Below, piece by piece: positions 6,576-13,109 of a stretch of 13,109 nt of DNA. The stretch covers positions 1-13,109 of the forward strand of contig NZ_DATJIY010000150.1 in the NCBI RefSeq assembly GCF_035492835.1, read 5' to 3'. Position 1 is the stretch's first letter. Each line of letters begins with the position of its first letter. The stretch is from Dinghuibacter sp035492835 (GTDB lineage Bacteria > Bacteroidota > Bacteroidia > Chitinophagales > Chitinophagaceae). The notes below the pieces were generated by a model. The model saw only the letters and a list, made by a program, of their open reading frames with translations. It did not search any database and was not told the DNA's origin. The translations under genes were made by a program, and so were the position numbers.

Positions 6576-8930
6576 CAATTCCATCGAATTGCCACCCTCT
6601 TTTAGCGGATATGTTTTCCCTTTCCAGACGAATATTCCTGTGGTTTTTTCCGGCAGCGTGATTTTGGCCTTCAACGAGCTTCCAGATACGACATAGGCGA
6701 CGGCTACTTTTCCATTGGGATGCGGAATCTCCCCGCTGACGCTGGTGAGCTTGCCCAGGTGCGGTTCGATCCTTACCCGCGTGAAGCCGGGTGCGTAGCT
6801 ATCTATGCCTAGCACCGTCCGGAAGAATTCGATATTCGGGCTGCTGCCCCAGGCGTGACAGTCGGAACGGGTGGTGTTGACTTCCGAGACCTCCGCCCAG
6901 GTAGTAAGTCCCATGGCCATGTTCTCCCGGTAAATACCCAGCCAGTCCATATAATGGTCCCCCAACCCCGCTTTTACCAGCGCCTGGTTCAAGTAGTACT
7001 TAAAGTAGATGGTGCACTGGGTCAGGCTCTTGTCGTTGAGCATATTTGTCGCCACCGTCCGCAGGTCGCCAGCGTCCACCATGCCGGTAAGGATGGCCAG
7101 GGCATTGGCGTGCTGGGAATACCCGTTTTTGTCCTTCGTATCGGCGTACAGCTTCTTCACCGGGTCCCAGTACTTGCGTCGTATGGTGGCCTTTAGCTGC
7201 GCCGCTTTCCGGCCGTCCATGATGGCGTAATCGTTAAGGCCGAGCTTTGTCTCCATGTCCGCGGCCCATTGGTATGCCCAGAGCAATTGCAGGTCGTATA
7301 TCGCGGCGCAGCCGTCGCTGCCCTTGGGGCCTCCGCCCATATTACCCGCCCAGTCGACAAAGGCCCAGTAGGGCATGTCCCTGATCGAACCGTCGGGCAG
7401 CTGGTACTTGCTGAAAAAGTCCAGGATACCCCGCACGCCCGGGAGCTTGTCCTTTATAAAATCGTCACCGCCGCGGTACATCCAGTAGTCGTGCAACATC
7501 CCGATATACCACAACGAAAATGGGGATATGACCTGGGTGCCCTTTGATGGATAGCAGCTCCGGGTAATGCCTTCGGGCAACCGCGAATGGTCCAGCTCAT
7601 TGAGGGCGTTCCGCGCCAGGCGGTCGTCGCTGGAATTGAAGTAGGATATGACGGCCTGGATGCGGGTATCGCCGATGTACTGCAGCTGCTCGTAATACGG
7701 GCAGTCCGTATAGGATTCCCAGGCGTTGAGCCGGGCGGTTCGCCAGCCGATGTCCAATATCTTCGTTATTTCGGTATCGCTCGTGCTGAACACCGACGTC
7801 CGCTGAAAGGGATACCCGGTAAACGTGCCATAGATGTCGTCGATGACCAACGGGTCGTTTTGGGTGTGGACCAACACCCGGAGGTACCGGAAAGTCCGGA
7901 AGTTCAATGTCGTGTATGACCGGCCCTGGCCGCCGTCGGCGATCAGGCTGTCGATGCGTCCTATAAATTCCTTGCCATCGATATCGTTCCGGTTGCCCTT
8001 GGCGCCGTTCCTGGTGCCCTTTTCGTAAAGGGATTCGGCGTATCCTAACGATATACCCGCACCTTTGCCGCCGCCGAAGTTCAGGGTAACATAGGCGTTT
8101 GTCTCATAGGTTTGATCGAGCAGCAGGACGGCGGTGGTATTCGCGGGGACGGTCAGCGGCGTCTTTTCCGCCGGGAATGATGCGGGGACGCTTATACCCG
8201 ATGACATGCGGAGCAGGGGTATGCGTTGATAGGTCATTTCTCTTGCGGGCAACGTGGATGGCACCAGCGCCCAATCCGTACCCCATGCAGTGCCCTTCAG
8301 CCGTCCGTCCGCTACCTTGCCCGCGCGCGGCCACGCGCTGTCGTCAAAACCCGCGGCCGTCCAATCCCCCGTAACCGACCGGTTCATGTCCACGATTTCG
8401 CCCTTGCTGGCCGCAAAAAAGAAACCCGGAACGGGCCCGCGCCCGGGATCGAGAAGACACTTCCAGCGTTCGTTTGTATTTAATATCTCCGCCGCCGGGT
8501 TGTCGCCTTGTATAATAAAACCGGTGCGCATGCTGATCTGTGCTTCGGGACGGTATTGCGCTTCGTTCCAGACGAGCGCCGCTACGATGTTTTTGCCGGC
8601 CGTCAGGTATGGCGCCAGGTCGACGGTTTCGTAATTCCAGAACCAGTAGTCGCCTCGCAGCGGGCCCAGCGAGACCAATGTGCCGTTGACGTACAATTTA
8701 TAGCGGTTATCGGCGGATACATGGACTAAAAAGGTTTGGGGTTTCTCCGACAGGTCTATGCTCTTTCGGAAATAATAAACGCCATATTCCGAGCCGTTAG
8801 TACCGGGGGCGCTGATCCACGAGGCATTCCACGACTTGATATAATTATTGTCGCCGGCAAATTGTCCGTAGCCGGGTTGGGCGGTGAGCAGGATGGCCAG
8901 CGAAAGGACGGGTATAAGAAGCAATCTCAT
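6573..8930 (-). CDS. Secreted GH78 alpha-L-rhamnosidase-like glycoside hydrolase
   Basis: Predicted exo-enzyme that removes alpha-L-rhamnose from glycans, 785 residues. The Sec signal peptide MRLLLIPVLSLAILLT runs to about residue 22 (cleavage near GYG-Q), without a lipobox Cys. N-terminal beta-sandwich about 30-230 (FRKSIDL, KLYVNGTLV, WNYETVDLAPYL; carbohydrate-binding fold of bacterial rhamnosidases), second beta domain about 250-380, (alpha/alpha)6 catalytic barrel about 385-700, and C-terminal beta domain to the end (IEPHLGKL). The catalytic motif DCPYYEQLQYIGD at 409-421 aligns with the GH78 D-x-x-x-x-E-x-x-x-x-G-D pattern, making Glu414 the likely general acid; TTWAE supplies Glu680 as the likely base, followed by DCHAWGSSP at 690-698. 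The frame is open to 9119, but that extension has no signal peptide and crosses the promoter region. It is divergent from the DUF1348 gene, and the hydrolase pseudogene and DUF2383 gene follow closely downstream. No SusC/D, sulfatase or regulator accompanies it. Exact substrate is not certain. Confidence 0.9.
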   Translation of the reverse strand: MRLLLIPVLSLAILLTAQPGYGQFAGDNNYIKSWNASWISAPGTNGSEYGVYYFRKSIDLSEKPQTFLVHVSADNRYKLYVNGTLVSLGPLRGDYWFWNYETVDLAPYLTAGKNIVAALVWNEAQYRPEAQISMRTGFIIQGDNPAAEILNTNERWKCLLDPGRGPVPGFFFAASKGEIVDMNRSVTGDWTAAGFDDSAWPRAGKVADGRLKGTAWGTDWALVPSTLPAREMTYQRIPLLRMSSGISVPASFPAEKTPLTVPANTTAVLLLDQTYETNAYVTLNFGGGKGAGISLGYAESLYEKGTRNGAKGNRNDIDGKEFIGRIDSLIADGGQGRSYTTLNFRTFRYLRVLVHTQNDPLVIDDIYGTFTGYPFQRTSVFSTSDTEITKILDIGWRTARLNAWESYTDCPYYEQLQYIGDTRIQAVISYFNSSDDRLARNALNELDHSRLPEGITRSCYPSKGTQVISPFSLWYIGMLHDYWMYRGGDDFIKDKLPGVRGILDFFSKYQLPDGSIRDMPYWAFVDWAGNMGGGPKGSDGCAAIYDLQLLWAYQWAADMETKLGLNDYAIMDGRKAAQLKATIRRKYWDPVKKLYADTKDKNGYSQHANALAILTGMVDAGDLRTVATNMLNDKSLTQCTIYFKYYLNQALVKAGLGDHYMDWLGIYRENMAMGLTTWAEVSEVNTTRSDCHAWGSSPNIEFFRTVLGIDSYAPGFTRVRIEPHLGKLTSVSGEIPHPNGKVAVAYVVSGSSLKAKITLPEKTTGIFVWKGKTYPLKEGGNSMEL

Positions 8931-9007
8931 GGCGGGTTCAGCATGTTTGGGAAACAAAATAGGGGAAAAATGGGTCGTGGGTGTCCTGTACTGTCTGTGG
9001 CGCCCCC

Positions 9008-9015
9008 TACCTTTG
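9008..9015 (+). promoter_or_regulatory. -7 box of the DUF1348 gene
   Basis: TACCTTTG is an exact TAnnTTTG match, 15 nt before the ATG at 9031, in the 100-bp gap shared with divergent GH78. The -33 element is not clear (GTACTG-type sequence at the expected place, no TTTG). Implied 5' leader about 10-16 nt. Confidence 0.5.
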
Positions 9016-9030
9016 CCCCCACAAACCTGA

Positions 9031-9450
9031 ATGACCATGGAACAAAGACACCCTTTGCCGCCCTTTACCCTGGAGACGGCCAAACAAAAAGTCCAGCTCG
9101 CCGAAGACGCCTGGAACACAAAAGACCCCGTAAAAGTATCACAAGCCTATACCGTGGACAGCGAATGGCGCAACCGCTCCTCCTTTATCAACGGCCGTCC
9201 GGAAATCGTCAAATTCCTCACCGGGAAATGGGAAAAAGAGCATAAGTACCGGTTAAAAAAAGAATTATGGGCCTTCACCGATAACCGCATCGCCGTCCGT
9301 TTCGAATACGAATACCACAACGACGAAGGGCAATGGTTCCGCGCCTATGGCAACGAGAACTGGGAGTTTGACGCCAATGGCTTGATGGAGAAGCGCTACG
9401 CCAGCATCAACGATGTACCCATCCAGGAGTCTGATCGCCGTATACTCTAA
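9031..9450 (+). CDS. DUF1348 family NTF2-like (SnoaL-type) protein
   Basis: A 139-residue soluble protein with the cone-shaped NTF2/SnoaL-like fold; DUF1348 members have no firmly assigned reaction. Seen: helix AEDAWNTKDPVKVSQAY at 24-40, the signature DSEWRNRSSFINGR at 43-56, helix 58-73 (IVKFLTGKWEKEHK), then sheet strands ELWAF, RIAVRFEYEYHND, QWFRAYGNENWEFD and the exit LMEKRYASINDVPI at 118-131. Length and motif order are those of a complete family member. Two nearby ATGs (9031, 9037) are possible; the second (MEQRHPLPPFT) is the more usual family beginning and either is compatible with the -7 box at 9008. The gene is convergent with the dehydrogenase at 9463, with 12 bp between stop codons. 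Confidence 0.9.
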   Translation: MTMEQRHPLPPFTLETAKQKVQLAEDAWNTKDPVKVSQAYTVDSEWRNRSSFINGRPEIVKFLTGKWEKEHKYRLKKELWAFTDNRIAVRFEYEYHNDEGQWFRAYGNENWEFDANGLMEKRYASINDVPIQESDRRIL

Positions 9451-9462
9451 ACGGAATACCTC

Positions 9463-10221
9463 CTACGGTTCATAGAACCTCACCGGATTCCGCTCCGCAC
9501 TCTGGCGGAACAAGACCTCCGCAGGCTGGCCTGCGATCACCGTATCGAGGTTGGCCGTAGGGCCATAGCCGATCCGTATCGCATCCGTTGATGTCAATTG
9601 ACTGAACACGTATTCACAAAAGTCCTCCAACGGAGCCCCATGCGCTGCTGCCCCACCCAACCCCGTCTGCACGGCAGGCGGGACCAGTTCCACTACCCGA
9701 CAGGCCGTATGGGATAGCGAGTACCTGAGAACCTCTGTATAACTGTGCAAAGCCGCTTTACAGGCACTGTATACCGGCGCAAAAACCTGCGGGATATAAG
9801 CTCCCCCGGAAGTCACATTGACAATCACCGGTTGTCTCCCGACCCGAAGCAACAAGGGCAACAACAGGTCTGTCAAGTGTAGCGGCCCCGACAACAAGAT
9901 GTCTAATTCACGCTGACGCTCCGACCAGGGAGCATGGTCATCGGCCAACGCCACCCGGCGTTGGATGCCGGCGTTGTTGATCAGCATGCTCAGCCCAGGC
10001 AGCTGCCGAGCCGTAATGGCTGCAAGCTTTTCCCGTTCTGTCGGATCCGATATATCGTTTTGTAAGGTTAAAAGCCCGGGCAACCCCGCGGCGGCCTTGT
10101 CCAGTTTTTCCTGACTGCGGCCCGTTACCAGTACCGTTGCCCCTGCCTGTACAAATCGCCTGGCTAGTCCCAAGCCGATACCGTCGCTGCCTCCCGTGAT
10201 CAAAATCTGGGTTCCTTTCAT
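9463..10221 (-). CDS. SDR-family oxidoreductase, DltE-like
   Basis: NAD(P)-dependent short-chain dehydrogenase of 252 residues, cytoplasmic, unknown substrate. Seen: TGGSDGIG at 9-16 (dinucleotide binding), TGRSQEKL at 33-40 (Arg after beta-2 suggests NADP(H) preference), NDIS at 55-58, NNAG at 82-85, catalytic Ser138 in NVTSGG, and YSACK with Tyr151 and Lys155. The overall pattern, including ELVPPAVQTGL after beta-6 and a C-terminus ending NPVRFYEP, resembles the DltE-like group of Bacteroidota. Complete for the classical SDR length. ATG at 10221 directly precedes the Rossmann strand, so the start is well defined; a TAnnTTTG box lies 4 nt upstream. A degenerate AraC-like stretch lies 40 bp upstream, and GH31 is transcribed divergently beyond it. 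Distinct from the YghA-type enzyme at 1603-2535. Confidence 0.93.
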   Translation of the reverse strand: MKGTQILITGGSDGIGLGLARRFVQAGATVLVTGRSQEKLDKAAAGLPGLLTLQNDISDPTEREKLAAITARQLPGLSMLINNAGIQRRVALADDHAPWSERQRELDILLSGPLHLTDLLLPLLLRVGRQPVIVNVTSGGAYIPQVFAPVYSACKAALHSYTEVLRYSLSHTACRVVELVPPAVQTGLGGAAAHGAPLEDFCEYVFSQLTSTDAIRIGYGPTANLDTVIAGQPAEVLFRQSAERNPVRFYEP

Positions 10222-10225
10222 ATGT

Positions 10226-10233
10226 CAAAGGTA
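10226..10233 (-). promoter_or_regulatory. -7 box of the DltE-like dehydrogenase
   Basis: On the minus strand TACCTTTG matches TAnnTTTG exactly and ends 4 nt before the ATG at 10221. A T-rich stretch with TTTTG and TTG repeats lies 10-25 nt upstream and could serve as the -33 region. Transcription would start at or very near the start codon, implying a leaderless mRNA. Confidence 0.45.
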
Positions 10234-10260
10234 CCATGGCCTCCAACAACAAAATGGTCT

Positions 10261-10359
10261 TCATTTCAGAATTCGCACGAAATTTCTTTGGCGTTCACCC
10301 GCCAATTTTTTAAACCATTTTGTAAACTGGGAAGGATCGAAGTCGAGCTCGTATTGCTA
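10261..10359 (-). pseudogene. Possible remnant of an AraC-type HTH domain
   Basis: Between two in-frame stops (TAG 10357-10359, TGA 10261-10263) the minus strand reads YELDFDPSQFTKWFKKLAGE and then RQRNFVRILK. This resembles the second helix-turn-helix of AraC/XylS regulators (usual form: YELGF-x-D-x-S-x-F-x-K-x-F-K-K-x-x-G-x-x-P-x-x-F). It is one residue shorter between the two Phe and lacks the conserved Pro, and nothing recognisable precedes it, so it would be a dead 3' fragment. Only 31 codons remain, so chance resemblance is possible. It sits next to the GH31 gene, a common place for a sugar-responsive AraC regulator. Confidence 0.4.
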
Positions 10360-10427
10360 AATTACAGCTGTTCGCCCGAAGGACGCGACCAAAATAAATT
10401 CGCGCATAGATAAAACGATTTAGCAAT
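10353..10427. repeat. Spaced 10-bp inverted repeat upstream of GH31
   Basis: ATTGCTAAAT at 10353-10362 is repeated in perfect inversion as ATTTAGCAAT at 10418-10427, with 55 bp between. The right copy lies 53 bp before the GH31 ATG in AT-rich sequence; a partial third copy (TAAATTGC) follows at 10433-10440. Could be paired operator half-sites for a regulator of GH31, or coincidence in AT-rich DNA. Confidence 0.4.
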
Positions 10428-10480
10428 TATCTCTAAATTGCGTCAACGGTGCATTATTTAGTGCCGATTTCCCTTAAAGT

Positions 10481-12649
10481 ATGACTATCAAAAAAGGACC
10501 GCTCGTATTTTCGATGATTGCCGTGTTGCAATCCGTTTTCATCACTACCGTGCAGGCGCAGGTTACTAAAGTGCCTCATGGCATTCTGGTTAAAACGGGG
10601 AACATCCCGGTTGGCCTTTTTGCCGTTGACAATGGTGCCTTTTGCCTCAGCTTGAACGACTCGGCCAGGCCATCGATCATTAAGAGCGTGTTTATCGACC
10701 CGGGTGTTGGCGCGGGCACACCCTATACCGTAGTATCGGCAGCGCCCCTGTATGGAATCAAAACGGCTTTCGGGAAATTGACGATCAATACGGAAAGCAA
10801 GGAGTGGACGTTGTACGATGCGGCCGGTCATATCCTTGTTCGGCACGGTTCCATTGCATTCACGGACTCCACCATACAAGTCACCGAAGAAGCAAAGGGG
10901 TTGTTTTACGGGTCGGGGAACAAGACGACAAAAGCCCTTGAAAAAGACCGGTCCAGCTCTTCTGTGTTCAACGGCGTCGCCGATATCCCTTATTTCTGGA
11001 ACAGTGAAGGGTACAGCGGCTTTGGCGTGTCGGCGGACGATAATACGCCACCCACCTGGAACCGGACCACGGATGTAACGTGGAATTTCATCGGAAAGGC
11101 GGCTAATTTATATCTGTGGCCAGCCAAGACGATGTATGAAGCCGCAAAGGTGTATGTAAAGGTTACCGGCAGGCCAAAACTCCCGCCCAGGTGGGCGCTG
11201 GGCTATCTGCAAAGCCAGTGGGGCTGGCAGGACAGCGCTTACGTGGCCGATGTGGCGGCAAAGTTCCGCTCTCACCATTTGCCGGTGGATGCCCTGATCT
11301 TCGACTTTGAGTGGTACACGACGACCCCCGACTATACCTTGGGCAAAAATGGCAAACCGGACTTTTCCGACTTTACGTTCAACCCGCACGTGTTCCCCCA
11401 CCCGGTTAAACAAATAGCCGATTTAAAAACCCAGCACCTCCAATTCATCGGTATCCGGAAACCCAGGCTTGGCAATACCGCCCTGCTGGATACCGCCAGG
11501 GAAAACGGATGGCTCATCAGCCCCCGCACGGACAGCCGGGACCTGGACTTCAGCAATCCCGGCCTGCGCACATGGTTCGAGGATAAAACCAGGCCCATGC
11601 TAAAAACGGGCGTGGACGCCTGGTGGGATGATGAAGGCGAGTCATACTACACCCTTTATTATTGGTGGAACACGGCGCAGTTCGACCTCCTGGCCTCGGC
11701 CCGGCCCAATTACCGCCACTTTACCCTGAACCGGGCCTTCAGCCCGGGAAACCAGCGTTTTGGCTATTGCACCTGGAGTGGCGACATTCCGTCCACGTGG
11801 GCGTCGTTGGCCGATGTACCCAAGGACCTGTTGAATTTCAGCCTGGCGGGAATGTATTACGGGGCGTGCGACATCGGCGGTTTTCAAGGTACGCCGACCA
11901 AAGAGATGCTGGTCCGCTGGTTCCAGGCGGGGGTTTTCTTTCCGATCATGCGCTCCCACTCCAACATTGGCACCACCGCCCGCTTTCCCTTCCTCTGGGG
12001 TGAAGATGGAGAGGCGGCCATGCGCAAGGCCCTTGACCTGAGGTACCAGCTACTACCGTATCTCTATAGTTTAGGACACGAGGCCTATACGTCGGGCGCC
12101 CCTATCATGCGGCCGTTGGTGATGGAGTTCCCGACCGATACGACCGTTGCCGGCATGACTGACGAGTGGTTGGTTGGCAAAGGGCTGTTGGCCGCGCCTG
12201 TCCTGGATTCCGGTGGCAGCCGGACGGTCTATTTCCCCGGGGATACCTGGTATGACTATCATACCGGGGAGGAGATTACCGGTCCCAAAACGATCGCGGT
12301 CGATGCCGCGCTGGATGAAATCCCCCTGTATGTAAGGGCCGGCACACTCCTCCCCATCGGTCCCGTCATCCAATATTCTGAACAGGCCTCCGCCGCCCCG
12401 CTGGAAATCCATATCTACCCTGGGAAAAACGGCAGCTTCAGGCTGGTCGAGGATGACGGAGTGTCTTATAACTATACCAAGGGCAATACCAGGGTAACCT
12501 CCTACCGCTGGGACGACGCCGCCAAAACATTGACCTGGATCGTGAGCGGGGCTTATAGCGGTAAAAACGTGTATAAAACTGTCAAGGCGGTTTTGGGCAA
12601 GGAAGAAAAAGTCGCTGCCATTGGTGAAAAAGGAAGCCTCTCTTTTTAG
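10481..12649 (+). CDS. Secreted GH31 glycoside hydrolase (alpha-glucosidase/alpha-xylosidase family)
   Basis: Retaining exo-glycosidase, 722 residues. Sec signal peptide at 1-26 (VFSMIAVLQSVFITTVQA, cleavage near VQA-Q), so periplasmic or exported. N-terminal beta-sandwich about 28-230 with the galactose-mutarotase-like segment (GLFYGSGNKT, PYFWNSEGYSGFGVS), then the (beta/alpha)8 barrel from PPRWALGYLQSQWGW at 235-249 to about 545. LIFDFEW at 272-278 and VDAWWDDEGES at 378-388 place the nucleophile at Asp384 with Glu387 as the D-x-x-E partner; acid/base Asp435 is in TWSGD at 431-435; PIMRSHS at 488-494 is the conserved sugar-binding Arg-His. C-terminal beta domains follow (LVGKGLLAAPVL, YVRAGTLLPIG), then a DUF5110-like end (YPGKNGSFRLVEDDG). 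Catalytic residues are intact. The nucleophile motif DDEGE differs from the DMNE of classical alpha-glucosidases and DFGE of alpha-xylosidases, so specificity is open. Divergent from the dehydrogenase at 9463; the TPR gene starts 16 bp after the stop and may be cotranscribed. Confidence 0.9.
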   Translation: MTIKKGPLVFSMIAVLQSVFITTVQAQVTKVPHGILVKTGNIPVGLFAVDNGAFCLSLNDSARPSIIKSVFIDPGVGAGTPYTVVSAAPLYGIKTAFGKLTINTESKEWTLYDAAGHILVRHGSIAFTDSTIQVTEEAKGLFYGSGNKTTKALEKDRSSSSVFNGVADIPYFWNSEGYSGFGVSADDNTPPTWNRTTDVTWNFIGKAANLYLWPAKTMYEAAKVYVKVTGRPKLPPRWALGYLQSQWGWQDSAYVADVAAKFRSHHLPVDALIFDFEWYTTTPDYTLGKNGKPDFSDFTFNPHVFPHPVKQIADLKTQHLQFIGIRKPRLGNTALLDTARENGWLISPRTDSRDLDFSNPGLRTWFEDKTRPMLKTGVDAWWDDEGESYYTLYYWWNTAQFDLLASARPNYRHFTLNRAFSPGNQRFGYCTWSGDIPSTWASLADVPKDLLNFSLAGMYYGACDIGGFQGTPTKEMLVRWFQAGVFFPIMRSHSNIGTTARFPFLWGEDGEAAMRKALDLRYQLLPYLYSLGHEAYTSGAPIMRPLVMEFPTDTTVAGMTDEWLVGKGLLAAPVLDSGGSRTVYFPGDTWYDYHTGEEITGPKTIAVDAALDEIPLYVRAGTLLPIGPVIQYSEQASAAPLEIHIYPGKNGSFRLVEDDGVSYNYTKGNTRVTSYRWDDAAKTLTWIVSGAYSGKNVYKTVKAVLGKEEKVAAIGEKGSLSF

Positions 12650-12665
12650 CGTAAATTGGGGTCTT

Positions 12666-13109
12666 ATGGACATCGACTCCCTGTGGGATTATAGCGACCC
12701 GGAGGCAACCGCACTACGGTTCAGGGAACTCCTTCCCGCGGCGGAAGCGTCGGGGGACAGGTCCTACCACGCCCAACTGTTGACACAACTCGCCAGGACG
12801 CAGAGCCTGCAGCGGAAATTTGGCGAGGCCCATAGGCTGCTGGACGCGGCTCGGGCGATAATGGACGGGCCCGTTGCCGAAATCCGTTATTTGCTGGAGC
12901 GAGGTCGGACCTTCAACTCCGCCGGTGAAGGGGATCAAGCCATTCCCTTGTTTGAGGAGGCTTATAAAAAATCGGTGGCACATGGCGAAGATTTTTACGC
13001 CATCGATGCCGCGCACATGCTGGGGATCGTGGCAGACCAGCTGTACTGGAATATAAAAGCCATGGACCTCGCCGAAAAGACCACCGACGCCAGGGCACGG
13101 AAATGGCTG
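12666..13109 (+). CDS. Tetratricopeptide-repeat protein (3' end outside window)
   Basis: ATG at 12666, open for 148 codons to the window edge without a stop. The translation is a run of helix pairs with TPR spacing and residues: ALRFRELLPAAEASGDRSYH (about 16-35), AQLLTQLARTQSLQRKFGEA then HRLLDAARAIMD (36-67), IRYLLERGRTFNSAGEGDQA with IPLFEEAYKKSV (71-107), and FYAIDAAHMLGIVADQ with AMDLAEKTTD (112-145). No signal peptide or membrane segment, so a cytoplasmic protein-protein interaction scaffold is likely; the partner is unknown. Only 16 bp separate it from the GH31 stop and no terminator intervenes, so it could be translated from the GH31 mRNA, though a functional link is not shown. Confidence 0.82.
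   Translation, partial: MDIDSLWDYSDPEATALRFRELLPAAEASGDRSYHAQLLTQLARTQSLQRKFGEAHRLLDAARAIMDGPVAEIRYLLERGRTFNSAGEGDQAIPLFEEAYKKSVAHGEDFYAIDAAHMLGIVADQLYWNIKAMDLAEKTTDARARKWL

Noticed and set aside
8931..9119. N-terminal extension of the GH78 frame
   Set aside because: It puts 63 residues without family similarity in front of a good Sec signal peptide and crosses the start and promoter of the divergent DUF1348 gene.
10222..10413. 63-aa plus-strand open frame in the dehydrogenase-GH31 gap
   Set aside because: No domain or promoter; it begins inside the dehydrogenase promoter, and the opposite strand offers a better explanation (AraC-like remnant).
1..13109. CRISPR array, tRNA/rRNA, insertion sequence, prophage or SusCD locus
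   Set aside because: I found no regularly spaced repeats, transposase or integrase motifs, structural RNA signatures or SusC/SusD-like proteins.

Overview
The window looks like a chromosomal segment of a moderately GC-rich Bacteroidota bacterium, most likely Chitinophagaceae (order Chitinophagales). Reasons: gene content (two-FtsX-domain permease without a linked ATPase, PAS kinase with a single-domain receiver, GH78 and GH31 exoglycosidases, a DUF2383 four-helix-bundle protein), few Shine-Dalgarno sequences, and TAnnTTTG-type -7 boxes before several genes. The genus cannot be fixed from sequence reading alone. Nothing points to a phage, plasmid, insertion sequence, CRISPR array, rRNA or tRNA.

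Layout. 1-1133 (+): 3' part of a PAS histidine kinase, cut by the window edge. 1128-1541 (-): single-domain response regulator, tail-to-tail with the kinase; the two overlap by 6 bp. 1603-2535 (-): YghA-type short-chain dehydrogenase. 2597-2630: strong minus-strand terminator. 2648-2821 (-): 57-aa DUF1328/YtjA-like membrane peptide, easily missed because it is short. 2994-3242 (+): 82-aa protein of unknown function. 3319-5694 (-): large FtsX/MacB-type permease. 5779-5817: minus-strand terminator. 5846-6307 (-): DUF2383 protein. 6327-6550 (-): decayed alpha/beta-hydrolase pseudogene containing a long inverted repeat. 6573-8930 (-): secreted GH78 alpha-L-rhamnosidase-like enzyme. 9031-9450 (+): DUF1348 NTF2-like protein, divergent from GH78. 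9463-10221 (-): DltE-type short-chain dehydrogenase. 10261-10359 (-): possible remnant of an AraC-type DNA-binding domain. 10481-12649 (+): secreted GH31 glycosidase. 12666-13109 (+): TPR protein running off the window.

How the parts fit. The kinase and receiver probably form a phosphorelay, although they are convergently transcribed and must be expressed separately. The YghA-type dehydrogenase, DUF1328 peptide and DUF2383 protein are families often seen among stress-response genes, so the left half has a stress/envelope flavour. The GH78 and GH31 enzymes both carry Sec signal peptides and would trim alpha-linked sugars from plant or microbial glycans in the periplasm or outside. No SusC/SusD pair is present, so this is not a complete polysaccharide-utilisation locus.

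I saw no clear new multi-gene system. The most interesting items are small: the triply damaged hydrolase with its near-perfect hairpin, the regulator remnant beside the GH31 promoter, the -7 boxes placed only 4 nt before start codons (possible leaderless mRNAs), and the overlapping convergent kinase/receiver pair.
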